Notes under the pieces: generated by a model | The model's input: the letters and a program-made list of their open reading frames with translations, nothing else | What the model was told of the DNA's origin: nothing | Databases searched by the model: none | Assembly (NCBI GenBank): GCA_944389065.1 | Contig: CALXKZ010000078.1 | Coordinates: 1 to 45,693, forward strand | DNA length: 45,693 nt | Direction of reading: 5' to 3' | Source of the DNA: an uncultured Spirochaetaceae bacterium | GTDB lineage: Bacteria > Spirochaetota > Spirochaetia > Sphaerochaetales > Sphaerochaetaceae | Made by a program: the position numbers and the translations under genes | Shown: positions 18,034-26,231 of the stretch, piece by piece | Position numbering within the stretch: the first letter of the stretch is position 1 | How the letters are laid out: the number at the start of each line of letters is the position of its first letter

Positions 18034-18879
18034 TCACCCCTTTACAGCACCGGCTGTAACGCCCTGGAGAATCTGCTTATTCAATACGATATAGATGATA
18101 AGCGGAGGAATTGAACTCAGGACGATCGATGCAAAGAGTATATTCCACTGTGTGAGGAACGCAGACTGGAAGTTATATACGAAAAGCTGTATCGTGCTGT
18201 TCTTCGCACCTGCCATATAATAAAGCGGGTTCGCAAAATCATTATAGACCACAACTGACCTGAGGATTACAACTGTTGCCGTAATCGGTTTGAGCATCGG
18301 GAACATGATCCTATAGAAGAGAGAAGAAGGAGTACAGCCATCGATTATTGCAGCTTCATCTATATCTCTTGGTATGGTTGCTACATATCCACGGTAGATC
18401 ATCACTGAAAACGGGAACATCGTTGCAACCTCAACCATTGTCAGGCCTGTCATCGTGCCGACAATGCCCAGCTTCTGAAGTATCCAGTATGTTGCGATGA
18501 CAGAAGGAGGTACGATGAGACCTGCGAGTATCAGCTTATGTGAAATCCTGGATATGAGGCCCTGCCGTCTCTGCAGGATATACCCTGCCATAGAAGCTAC
18601 TATCACGAGAAGGACTATCGATACGAAAGTAAGCTTAAGGGAATTCCACATGGAACGGAGGAAGAGGTTGTTGTTATAATTGAAGACATAGGCATAGTTT
18701 TCCAGTATTGACCATTTCTCCGGCCATGAAAGGGACAGCCTGGCAGCCTCTCCCTTTGTCTTGAAGGAATTTATGATTATGAAATAGAAAACAATCCAAT
18801 GGGTGAAGAAAGTAAGGATGACTGCAAGCGTCTGTCCTATTACCGATGGAAGATCTCTTTTCTTTATAAGCTGTCTCAT
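18034..18879 (-). CDS. Carbohydrate ABC transporter permease (MalG-like)
   Basis: The 281-residue membrane protein has about six helices and the coupling loop RDIDEAAIIDGCTPSSL with the following RIMFPMLKP, typical of the second permease of carbohydrate importers. The ATG shares four bases (ATGA) with the stop of the MalF-like gene and has a GGGAGG ribosome site. With its partner it would form the channel for rhamnosides. No ATPase gene lies in this operon, as is usual for importers served by a shared MsmK/UgpC-like ATPase elsewhere. Confidence 0.9.
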   Translation of the reverse strand: MRQLIKKRDLPSVIGQTLAVILTFFTHWIVFYFIIINSFKTKGEAARLSLSWPEKWSILENYAYVFNYNNNLFLRSMWNSLKLTFVSIVLLVIVASMAGYILQRRQGLISRISHKLILAGLIVPPSVIATYWILQKLGIVGTMTGLTMVEVATMFPFSVMIYRGYVATIPRDIDEAAIIDGCTPSSLFYRIMFPMLKPITATVVILRSVVVYNDFANPLYYMAGAKNSTIQLFVYNFQSAFLTQWNILFASIVLSSIPPLIIYIVLNKQILQGVTAGAVKG

Positions 18880-19742
18880 AATGTAACCTCCCGTTTCGAG
18901 ATATAGCTGTTAAGCGGGAATATAATCAGCGAAATGACTATGAACTGGATTACAGAGCCACAGGTTGCGAGTCCGAACATTCCCTGTCCGAAAAGCTTGT
19001 AGATTGAAAGACCAAGAACCTGCGTGGAGAAACCAGGACCGCCCTCGGTCATCGTAAGAATCAATTCATAGCTTTTGAGTCCGCCTATAAGGGAAAGCGT
19101 AAACACAGTATTGATTGATGATACAAGCAGAGGAAGTGTTATATACACGAATTTCTGGACACGGGATGCACCATCAATCTGGGCAGCCTCGAAGTAATCC
19201 GTAGGAATTGCCTGGATGCCGGCGATGTATATAACTGTCGTGACACCGATTCCCTTCCAGAAATCAACAAGGATTATCGAGAAAAGCGCCAGATCAGGAT
19301 CCGTAAGCCAGCGGATTTTCTCAACCCCGAAATTGGCAAGGAAACCATTTATGATCCCATTGGGATGCATGAGGGAGGAGAAAGCGATTCCTACAACAAC
19401 GAATCCAAGGAGCGTCGGGAAATAGACAAGGGTCTTCAGGTATCCTTTTACTCTCGTATAGTGACCTGTCAGCCCGAGAGCGATGAAGATTCCAGCAATA
19501 ACCTTGGATAAGCTTGTGGAAAATGCGTACACAAAGGTATTCTTGAGTGATTCACGAAGGGAAACCATAGAGAAGAAATCCCTGAAATTATCCAGACCGA
19601 TGAACTCCGCAGTCTGCATATCCCAGCGCGTAAGCGCAAAATAGAATGAAAGGAATGTCGGTATGATAAAGATAATCAGGTAGATGACCAGCCCTGGAGC
19701 TGCCATCCACAATCTGTACATTTTCCTGTTGGTTACACTCAT
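18876..19742 (-). CDS. Carbohydrate ABC transporter permease (MalF-like)
   Basis: The 288-residue protein starts with a short cytoplasmic segment and a strong first helix (WMAAPGLVIYLIIFIIPTF), then FALTRWD, the usual periplasmic start of sugar permeases. The coupling loop is TDYFEAAQIDGASRVQKF, and TEGGPGFSTQVLGLSIY follows, which is conserved in this family. It pairs with the MalG-like protein. A GGGGTAGA ribosome site precedes the ATG; the 56-base gap before it holds a perfect hairpin. Confidence 0.9.
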   Translation of the reverse strand: MSVTNRKMYRLWMAAPGLVIYLIIFIIPTFLSFYFALTRWDMQTAEFIGLDNFRDFFSMVSLRESLKNTFVYAFSTSLSKVIAGIFIALGLTGHYTRVKGYLKTLVYFPTLLGFVVVGIAFSSLMHPNGIINGFLANFGVEKIRWLTDPDLALFSIILVDFWKGIGVTTVIYIAGIQAIPTDYFEAAQIDGASRVQKFVYITLPLLVSSINTVFTLSLIGGLKSYELILTMTEGGPGFSTQVLGLSIYKLFGQGMFGLATCGSVIQFIVISLIIFPLNSYISKREVTL

Positions 19743-19765
19743 AATCTACCCCGTCATTGATTGTA

Positions 19766-19787
19766 TCCGGCAGGAAACCCTGCCGGA
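19766..19787 (-). terminator. Perfect hairpin between binding-protein and permease genes
   Basis: TCCGGCAGG (19766-19774) pairs fully with CCTGCCGGA (19779-19787) around a four-base loop, without a thymine run. Its place matches the hairpin at 4894-4921: both lie directly after the binding-protein gene. It probably protects the upstream mRNA or lowers permease expression rather than ending transcription fully. Confidence 0.6.
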
Positions 19788-19798
19788 CAGAAACAGAA

Positions 19799-21115
19799 TC
19801 AGACCCAGCCAGGAAGGCCAAGTTGTCTTGCACTTATTGCATCATCCTGTTCGATAAGCGCTACCGCCTCTTCAGGAGTGATCATTCCTGCAGCTACCTG
19901 TGAGCAGATATTCGGCTGATCAGAACCTTTGATCGGGCACTTGTATTCCATTACAGATGTCGAAGCCCTCTCAACCCATTCCTGTGCCTCGACAAGAGCT
20001 GGATATACATCGGCATTCTCATCGAATGTGATACCGTTCAGCATGAATGCTCCGGTCGGCTTCTGCACTTTCACATACTCATTGACAGCCTCGCTTGTTG
20101 TCATGAACTCAAGGAACTTAAGAGCAAGCTCAGGTTCTTTTGCATATTCAGTCATGAAGTATCCTATCGGAAGCCATGTCGCAACACCGCGGTTCTCTGG
20201 GTCCTTATCGGGAAGCGGGAAGAATCCGATATCATTCACGCTATCCGGAGCAAGCTCATTGATTGTTGTAAGGATATTCGTTCTGATAATCGACATCGCA
20301 GCCTCTCCATCTGCAAGAAGCAATGCCACATCCTCGACTGTTGAGCTCATCGCATCCTCATTCAGATAGCCAAGCGTTACAAGATCATAAAGCTTCTGCA
20401 GTCCGCCGACGAAAGCAGGGCTATCGGAAAGCTTGATCTCGTTCTTCGTATACTTTGCTGCGAACTCAGGATCTTCCTGCTCGACATAGTAGTAATTCAT
20501 CAGGAAAGGAACCTGGCAGAGCGACTGCTTTGAATTCGGATGAGCAACCGGGATTATACCATCGTTCTTGAGCTCATCGCATACAGCAAGGAATTCATCC
20601 CAGGTTTTTGGGATTTCAATGCCATATTCCTCAAAAACCTTCTTATTGTAGAAAACACCGCCTACATTGGAAGGAGCTGTCGGAACTGCATAGTAGTTGC
20701 CATTGAGCTCTCCTGCATCAAGGAACGCCTGATCGATATTCTTGATCCATGGCTGATCATTAAGAGGGCGGCAGTTCTCATCCGGGCTCGACTGGGTAAG
20801 CAGGGCTCCGACCGATGCACCGAAAATGTCAGGAAGCGCATGGGTTGCGATTCTCATCATCCTGAGGTTCTCACCAGCTGTTCCTGTTGGAATAACCTCC
20901 ACTTCCACAGTACAGCCATATTTCTCCTCAAAAGCCCTGATCTGTGCCATCTGGGCTTCATACTCACCTTCCTTGTTCTGAAGCATCAATGTAAGGGTCT
21001 TGCCTTCGAATTCCCTGGGAGCTCCTTCATAAGCTTCCTCGGACGATCCACCGGCAAAAACAAATCCTGACAGAAGAGCCAGACATAGCGACAAAGCAAT
21101 AATACCCTTTCTCAT
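19799..21115 (-). CDS. Extracellular solute-binding protein of the rhamnoside importer
   Basis: The 438-residue protein has a signal peptide (MRKGIIALSLCLALLSGFVFA) with cleavage after VFA and no lipobox Cys. The mature part follows the sugar-binding protein pattern, with MLQNKEGEYEAQMAQI, GVFYNKKVFEEYGIEIPKTW, WLPIGYFMTEYA and FLEFMTTSEAVNEYV. It is the first gene of the rhamnose operon, with a strong AAAGGAGAG ribosome site. The ligand, inferred from the GH106 and rha genes downstream, is rhamnose-containing oligosaccharide or rhamnoside. Confidence 0.88.
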   Translation of the reverse strand: MRKGIIALSLCLALLSGFVFAGGSSEEAYEGAPREFEGKTLTLMLQNKEGEYEAQMAQIRAFEEKYGCTVEVEVIPTGTAGENLRMMRIATHALPDIFGASVGALLTQSSPDENCRPLNDQPWIKNIDQAFLDAGELNGNYYAVPTAPSNVGGVFYNKKVFEEYGIEIPKTWDEFLAVCDELKNDGIIPVAHPNSKQSLCQVPFLMNYYYVEQEDPEFAAKYTKNEIKLSDSPAFVGGLQKLYDLVTLGYLNEDAMSSTVEDVALLLADGEAAMSIIRTNILTTINELAPDSVNDIGFFPLPDKDPENRGVATWLPIGYFMTEYAKEPELALKFLEFMTTSEAVNEYVKVQKPTGAFMLNGITFDENADVYPALVEAQEWVERASTSVMEYKCPIKGSDQPNICSQVAAGMITPEEAVALIEQDDAISARQLGLPGWV

Positions 21116-21151
21116 AATTCTCTCCTTTTTCAGTGGAAGTTGCTTTTTTTC

Positions 21152-21180
21152 ATTATGTTAGACAATATATGAGCATGCAA
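21152..21180 (-). promoter_or_regulatory. Probable promoter of the rhamnose operon
   Basis: Minus strand: TTGCAT (21175-21180), a spacer of exactly 17 bases and CATAAT (21152-21157). The leader is about 30 bases with a ribosome site. It lies in the 115-base gap shared with the divergent AraC-family gene. Confidence 0.55.
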
Positions 21181-21194
21181 TTGGCAATATTTCT

Positions 21195-21224
21195 ATTTTA
21201 ATTGTCATTTCTTCATATTAAAAT
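21195..21224. promoter_or_regulatory. Inverted repeat over the araC-type gene's -10, possible operator
   Basis: ATTTTAAT (21195-21202) and its complement ATTAAAAT (21217-21224) are separated by 14 bases. The right arm contains the -10-like TAAAAT, 6 bases before the regulator's ATG. AT-rich sequence makes chance possible. Confidence 0.35.
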
Positions 21225-21230
21225 TAATCC

Positions 21231-22205
21231 ATGAATGCCAGCTATACCGATTTTGTCAACAGATTCTCAACATTGACAGAGGAAGAACTGCACTACAGAA
21301 AACTGTATGAGATGAACTATCTTCCTTCCGTTCCGGATTATATAAAGGATCCGAAGGATCTGCAGCATAAAGAAGATGAATATATTCCCGATGGAGACAT
21401 AAAAATAAGAAAGCATCCTTGTTTTCTGCCGAATTATATACATGACCATTCCTTTCTGGAAATACCCATGGTCCTCAGAGGATCCTGCATCCAGCGCTTC
21501 TATGGGGAGAGCTTCGAGATGAAAGAAGGCGATGCTCTGATCATTGCTCCTGGGACATATCATTCAATCTCGGTGTTCGATGAGAAGACCATTGTCGTGA
21601 ATCTGCTTATAAAGATGCGGCTGATGCCCGTGATACTAAGCTATCAGGACAGAGAACAGGGGGTTATCAGGCTTTTCATCGAAGAACTGAAAAGCGGGAC
21701 AGCATCCCGTACCTGTGTCCATATACGAGGAGCGGAGGAAGCCTTCCATATGCTGCCGGAACTGGAGGATGAATCATATTATCCTCTGTTCATGGTTAAT
21801 CTCACGAAATTCATGGTCCTGCTTTTCCGTAGCGGCGATTACTCCTTCCCTATCATGCCAACAGATCAGAACAACAGACTTACGGGCATACTGGAAGCAA
21901 TAAGGAACAACCCTGTCGATTCGACGCTGACATCGGTTGCTGATGATTTCGGTCTCTCTCCTGGATATCTATCAATGATGATACATGAGAAAACCGGGCT
22001 TAAATTCTCAAGTCTCGTCGCAAAACGCAAAGTGCAGATAGCACAGCAGATGCTGCGCTCCGATAAGGAAACATCAAATCTGGAGATAGCAAAGGCTATC
22101 GGAATGAATCCTCAGCAGTTCTGCCGCTTCTTCAGGAAATGGATGGGAATGACACCGCAGGAATACAGGAAAGGAAAACATCCAGATATAGCATCCAATC
22201 AATGA
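21231..22205 (+). CDS. AraC-family transcriptional regulator of the rhamnose operon
   Basis: The 324-residue protein has an N-terminal cupin-like sensor (HDHSFLEIPMVLRGS, GDALIIAPGTYHSISV) and a C-terminal double helix-turn-helix (VADDFGLSPGYLSMMIHEKTG and IAKAIGMNPQQFCRFFRKWMG, ending MTPQEYRK). Divergence from the importer/rhamnose operon makes it the likely activator, with rhamnose or rhamnulose as possible effector. No ribosome site precedes the ATG; a TAAAAT box ends exactly 6 bases before it, as for a leaderless mRNA. The gene ends 20 bases from convergent cdaR. Confidence 0.9.
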   Translation: MNASYTDFVNRFSTLTEEELHYRKLYEMNYLPSVPDYIKDPKDLQHKEDEYIPDGDIKIRKHPCFLPNYIHDHSFLEIPMVLRGSCIQRFYGESFEMKEGDALIIAPGTYHSISVFDEKTIVVNLLIKMRLMPVILSYQDREQGVIRLFIEELKSGTASRTCVHIRGAEEAFHMLPELEDESYYPLFMVNLTKFMVLLFRSGDYSFPIMPTDQNNRLTGILEAIRNNPVDSTLTSVADDFGLSPGYLSMMIHEKTGLKFSSLVAKRKVQIAQQMLRSDKETSNLEIAKAIGMNPQQFCRFFRKWMGMTPQEYRKGKHPDIASNQ

Positions 22206-22225
22206 ACACAGTCCGGACAGCTTCT

Positions 22226-22630
22226 TCAGATTGCCGCAGCAGGAGAGAAAAGAATCCTTACGGAAGAAGGCCTGGTGCTTACTGCAAGTCCATCCTCTGT
22301 GAAGATATCATTGTTGTAGTGAAGCGCAACCGGAACACTGGCAATACCTTCGCTTCCGACTCCAGAGAAATCAGCAGAAGCAGAGATCTCAGAGGGATCG
22401 ACAAGGTATATGATGCTGTCAGGCCCTGTGATAACGATCTCAACTGTATCAGGAACAAGAGATACTGCAACAAAGCCTTCCGGCAGATCCACATCAAGAG
22501 GAACAGTGACAACCCTATCATTGACATTGAGGACCTTCACTGCAAGGACTATGAACAGTGCTATAAGAAAAGAGAATATCTTGGCTATCCAGTTGGAAAG
22601 AAGGCTTGATACGATCTTACTCTGCTTCAT
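22226..22630 (-). CDS. cdaR: Short CdaR-like protein with a single YbbR domain
   Basis: From the ATG at 22630 (ribosome site AAAGGAGG) the protein has 134 residues: one N-terminal membrane helix (IAKIFSFLIALFIVLAVKV) and one extracellular YbbR-like repeat (VTVPLDVDLPEGFVAV, VEIVITGPDSII). It overlaps cdaA by 14 bases. CdaR proteins bind and modulate the membrane diadenylate cyclase CdaA. The Bacillus protein has four YbbR repeats, so this one is a minimal form. The usual third partner glmM does not follow; the gene converges with the araC-type gene. Confidence 0.8.
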   Translation of the reverse strand: MKQSKIVSSLLSNWIAKIFSFLIALFIVLAVKVLNVNDRVVTVPLDVDLPEGFVAVSLVPDTVEIVITGPDSIIYLVDPSEISASADFSGVGSEGIASVPVALHYNNDIFTEDGLAVSTRPSSVRILFSPAAAI

Positions 22631-23435
22631 TCTGAGCCTCCTTTCCCGCCGTCTCCGGAAGAACATCCTTATAGCTGAACAATGACAGCAATGTCCGCTT
22701 TATCGTGGCATTTGACAGGTTGTAATATATATTCGCATTATATGCCAGCGATATGGCCCCTGTCTCCTCGGAAACAACCAGGACTATCGCATCGGATTCC
22801 TCTGCCAGTCCGAGAGCCGCTCTGTGCCTTGTTCCGAATGTCGCCTTTATGCCCTTCTGCTCTGAAAGAGGAAGATAGCAGGCTGCATATGCAATCCGCC
22901 CTCCCATGACAACAGCGGCCCCATCATGAAGCGGGGTATCATGATCGAATATCGTCAAAAGAAGCGTCGAGGAAAGATCAGCATTGAGCTTTGTACCGGA
23001 ATCGAGTATTGACTGGATATCAGTATGGCGAGGGAAAACAATCAGCGCCCCTCTTTTCTTCTCTACGAGGATGTTGCAGGCATTGAGTATGGAATCGATC
23101 TGATCGCTCGTAGTCTGTCCACCTATCCTGAACAATCGCGATTTCCTTGTGAATGAGGATGAGAATGCTCTCCTGAGCTCCGGATGATAGAACACGCACA
23201 TAAGCATCAGGAATGGAACCAGCAGCGTTCTCATAATGCTTGTCAGCACATCAAGATCCAGTACATAGCAGAGAAGATATACGACAAGAAGACCGAACAG
23301 GAACCCTATGATCTCAGTTGCCTTCGTATCCGAGAGCGCTAAATAGACCCTGTAGATCGCAAAAGCAAGAACTACGATCTCAACAGCCATCCTTATATAA
23401 TCACCGATGCTAAGCTCTGCAAGAATAGAAAACAC
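22617..23435 (-). CDS. cdaA: Diadenylate cyclase, membrane-anchored
   Basis: The 272-residue protein has about three N-terminal membrane helices (to residue 80) and a DAC domain with DHDTPLHDGAAVV and FGTRHRAALGLAEES, the DGA and RHR catalytic motifs. It makes cyclic di-AMP from two ATP. GTG at 23435 is chosen because AAGGAG lies 6 bases upstream; the TTG just before it is also possible. The ribosome site lies in the last codons of glpK, so cdaA translation is tied to glycerol kinase. c-di-AMP normally controls osmolyte and potassium balance and wall homeostasis. Confidence 0.92.
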   Translation of the reverse strand: MFSILAELSIGDYIRMAVEIVVLAFAIYRVYLALSDTKATEIIGFLFGLLVVYLLCYVLDLDVLTSIMRTLLVPFLMLMCVFYHPELRRAFSSSFTRKSRLFRIGGQTTSDQIDSILNACNILVEKKRGALIVFPRHTDIQSILDSGTKLNADLSSTLLLTIFDHDTPLHDGAAVVMGGRIAYAACYLPLSEQKGIKATFGTRHRAALGLAEESDAIVLVVSEETGAISLAYNANIYYNLSNATIKRTLLSLFSYKDVLPETAGKEAQNEAE

Positions 23436-23438
23436 CAA

Positions 23439-24944
23439 TCACTCCTTATCAGATTCGATCCAGTCAAGAGTACGGCTCACAGCCTTCTTCCAGCATCGTA
23501 GCTTATTCTGCCTTTCCTTGTCATCCATAAGAGGCAGCCATCTCATCTGTTCTTTCCAGTATGGCCGGAGCGCTTCAACATCCGGCCATATGCCGGCAGT
23601 AAGTCCGGCAGCGTATGCCGCACCAAGACACGTAGTCTCATTTATCCTTGGTCTCATCACTGGGATATTCATTATATCTGCCTGGAATGCCATCAAAGGA
23701 ACTGAATTCGTCATTCCTCCATCAGCCTTGAGCTTGGTGATATTCACCCCGCTGTCCTTCTCCATAGCCTCCTTGAGGTCATTTGCCTGGAAAGCCGCGG
23801 CTTCAAGAACCGCACGGCATATATGATTTCTGGTAGCATATCCAGTCAGACCAGCGATAATCCCTCTGGCACTGCTCTGCCAGTATGGAGCAAAAAGGCC
23901 GGAGAATGCCGGTACGATATAGACTCCTCCGCAATCAGGAACTTCTTCTGCAAGGCTGTCCAGTTCCTGCGGGGTGGATACAAGATGCAGGTTGTCACGC
24001 ACCCATTGCACAAGGGAACCGGCAACTGCGACAGAGCCTTCAAGCGCATATTCAGGCTTCTCGCCTTCTTTGTGGTATGCAACTGTCGTAAGCATCCCAT
24101 GCTCTGAAACGCAGGGTTCCTTTCCTATATTCGTGAGCATGAAGCAGCCAGTACCATATGTGCACTTCGATTCCCCCGGAGAGAAGCACGCCTCTCCGAA
24201 GAGCGCCGCCTGCTGATCTCCGAGTATCCCTGATACAGGTATAGCAGCACCAAAAGGCCCTTCTGGATCGGTATAGCCATATACCCTGCCGATTGATGGA
24301 ACAATCGCGGGTAGCATTGAGCGGAAAATACCTGTCAGGTCAAGCATTTCATCGTCCCACTCCAGGCTGTGGATATCCATAAGCATATAACGAGAAGCAT
24401 TCGTGGCATCGGTAACAGGAGAAGAGCCAGTAAGCCTTGAGACAAGATAGCTATCAATCGTTCCGAAGACTATCTCTCCATTCTCTGCCCCTTTCCTTAC
24501 CTTCGGGATATTATCAAGAAGCCAGCGTATCTTCGAGGCCGAAAAATAAGGAGAATACAGAAGACCGGTTTTCCTTTTGAGGTGCTCTTCTGGAAAGCGC
24601 TTCTTCATTTCCTCGATGTATCCGCTCCCGCGGAGATCCTGCCAGACAATCCCATTGTACAGCGGCTTACCTGTCGATTTATTGAATGGGATGATCGTCT
24701 CCCGCTGATTGGTTATACCGATAGCAGATAGTTCATCTCCCGAAAGTCCAGCCTGGGAGAGAGCAGACTTTACCACATAGGAAGTATTTTCCCAGATCTC
24801 CTCCGCATCATGCTCAACCCAGCCTGGTCTGGGGCAGATCTGCCTGTGCTCCTTCTGTGCAGAGGAGACGATGGTTCCTTCACTGGTGAATATCATGAAA
24901 CGGGTACTGGTAGTCCCCTGATCGATTGCTCCGAGATACTTCAT
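23439..24944 (-). CDS. glpK: Glycerol kinase
   Basis: This 501-residue FGGY kinase makes sn-glycerol 3-phosphate from glycerol and ATP. Motifs: GAIDQGTTSTRFMIF at the start, ITNQRETIIPFNKSTG, GIVWQDLRG, YGTGCFMLTNIG, and LKADGGMTNSVPLMAFQAD near the C-terminus. Family length and the N-terminus MKYLGAIDQG fix the start at 24944, not further upstream. No ribosome site is seen; a perfect TGGTATAAT box ends 6 bases before the ATG, so the mRNA is probably leaderless. cdaA follows almost without gap. Confidence 0.95.
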   Translation of the reverse strand: MKYLGAIDQGTTSTRFMIFTSEGTIVSSAQKEHRQICPRPGWVEHDAEEIWENTSYVVKSALSQAGLSGDELSAIGITNQRETIIPFNKSTGKPLYNGIVWQDLRGSGYIEEMKKRFPEEHLKRKTGLLYSPYFSASKIRWLLDNIPKVRKGAENGEIVFGTIDSYLVSRLTGSSPVTDATNASRYMLMDIHSLEWDDEMLDLTGIFRSMLPAIVPSIGRVYGYTDPEGPFGAAIPVSGILGDQQAALFGEACFSPGESKCTYGTGCFMLTNIGKEPCVSEHGMLTTVAYHKEGEKPEYALEGSVAVAGSLVQWVRDNLHLVSTPQELDSLAEEVPDCGGVYIVPAFSGLFAPYWQSSARGIIAGLTGYATRNHICRAVLEAAAFQANDLKEAMEKDSGVNITKLKADGGMTNSVPLMAFQADIMNIPVMRPRINETTCLGAAYAAGLTAGIWPDVEALRPYWKEQMRWLPLMDDKERQNKLRCWKKAVSRTLDWIESDKE

Positions 24945-24950
24945 TCTTCG

Positions 24951-24959
24951 ATTATACCA
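24951..24959 (-). promoter_or_regulatory. Extended -10 promoter of glpK, leaderless geometry
   Basis: Minus strand TGGTATAAT, then six bases, then the glpK ATG. The expected transcription start is the A of the ATG. It lies in the 29-base gap after the preceding kinase-family gene. Confidence 0.6.
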
Positions 24960-24973
24960 CACGATTGGGATAT

Positions 24974-26206
24974 CTATTCCTGGAGCGCATCCTCGAAGAA
25001 TGATTTTCCTCCGAAATTTCCCGACTTGAGCGCAAATCCAACATTCCCTGAGTACATCCATGAAACTCCAGGTGCAATCTCACGGCCTATACGGAAAGAG
25101 GAAAGCCCGGAAGCTTTCACCACAGAGCCAGAAGTCTCTCCGCCTCCGACAATGAAACGGTTATAGCCGCTTCTGATGAAATGTCTTGTCAGATGAGCGA
25201 ACAACGATTCTGTCATAGAGGCTATATCGATACCAGGATAGCATTCATCCAGTGCCCTTACTTCTTCCGGAAGCTTCGTGGAATAGATCATCGGAGGATA
25301 TCCGGATGATACTCCCTTCACTTTCTGAAGTATCCTCTCTGCATAATCATCAAGACCTTTAAGGCACTCATCTACAGATACAGCTATCATCAAAGCTCCG
25401 GTTTTCCTGTATTCAGCGACCTGTTCATTAGATGCCAAAGAGCATGATCCGGAAAATATGATCATCTTTTTTCTGTCTGAAGAAGGTATATCTGCAGCTG
25501 CAGCTTTCCTTCCATCAGATAGAACCCTGGCAATCATACCTGCAAGGGCTGAGCCTCCTGTAAGAAGGGGGATATGCCTGAAAACCCTGGCAATCATCAG
25601 CACATCTGCATCATCAACTGCATCGACTATCGCACAGCCGGAAAGATCCCTGAATTCATCCAGAGCTTTTCCAGCTCTGAGATCCTCCAGATTTATAAGG
25701 GATACAGGAAAAACAGACTGGCGCCTGAGGATGTCAGGAAGATAGCTGTCCTTCATCGGATTCAGAGGATGATAGCGCATGGGGGACTCTCCGAGAGGGA
25801 TTCCATTGACATAGAGGATCCCGTCTTTGACAATGCGGCCATTTACAGGAAGGGATGGCACGGCAATCGTAGCACAAACCCCAAGGCCATCCATCAAAGT
25901 CTTCATTATCGGCCCGATATTCCCTCTGTCAGTTGAATCGAATGTTGAGCAGTATTTGAAATAATAAGTGCTGCATCCGGCCCTCTGGAGAACCTTCACT
26001 GCAGCAAGAGCCTGGGCTGAAGCGCTCTCTGGATCGATGGATCTGATCTGGAGAGCAATGACGGCAGCTTCTGCAGCGACAGCCTGCGGGAAATCCTTTT
26101 CCGATGGGATGCCGTTGAAAAGGATGGTATCCATTCCGCTGTTCCGTATAAAACCAGCAGCATCAAGGCCCCCTGTGAAATCATCAGCAATAACACCAAG
26201 TCTCAT
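24974..26206 (-). CDS. Four-carbon acid sugar kinase family protein (DUF1537/OtnK-like)
   Basis: The 410-residue protein begins with MRLGVIADDFTGGLDAAGF, the hallmark of the family that phosphorylates sugar acids such as D-erythronate/L-threonate derivatives. The C-terminal nucleotide-binding domain shows FSGSCSLASNEQV and FIVGGGETSGSVV. ATG 26206 is chosen from the family N-terminus and an AAGGATGG ribosome site. The usual partners (NAD-dependent dehydrogenase, aldolase, isomerase) are not nearby; the gene lies 25 bases after the M16C peptidase gene and before glpK. The substrate is unknown. Confidence 0.85.
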   Translation of the reverse strand: MRLGVIADDFTGGLDAAGFIRNSGMDTILFNGIPSEKDFPQAVAAEAAVIALQIRSIDPESASAQALAAVKVLQRAGCSTYYFKYCSTFDSTDRGNIGPIMKTLMDGLGVCATIAVPSLPVNGRIVKDGILYVNGIPLGESPMRYHPLNPMKDSYLPDILRRQSVFPVSLINLEDLRAGKALDEFRDLSGCAIVDAVDDADVLMIARVFRHIPLLTGGSALAGMIARVLSDGRKAAAADIPSSDRKKMIIFSGSCSLASNEQVAEYRKTGALMIAVSVDECLKGLDDYAERILQKVKGVSSGYPPMIYSTKLPEEVRALDECYPGIDIASMTESLFAHLTRHFIRSGYNRFIVGGGETSGSVVKASGLSSFRIGREIAPGVSWMYSGNVGFALKSGNFGGKSFFEDALQE

Positions 26207-26231
26207 AACACCATCCTTTTCAATCAGGGTC

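Noticed and set aside
24945..25061. Upstream extension of glpK by 39 residues.
   Set aside because: It overlaps the preceding kinase-family gene and lacks family likeness; GlpK proteins start at the MKYLGAIDQG-like segment.
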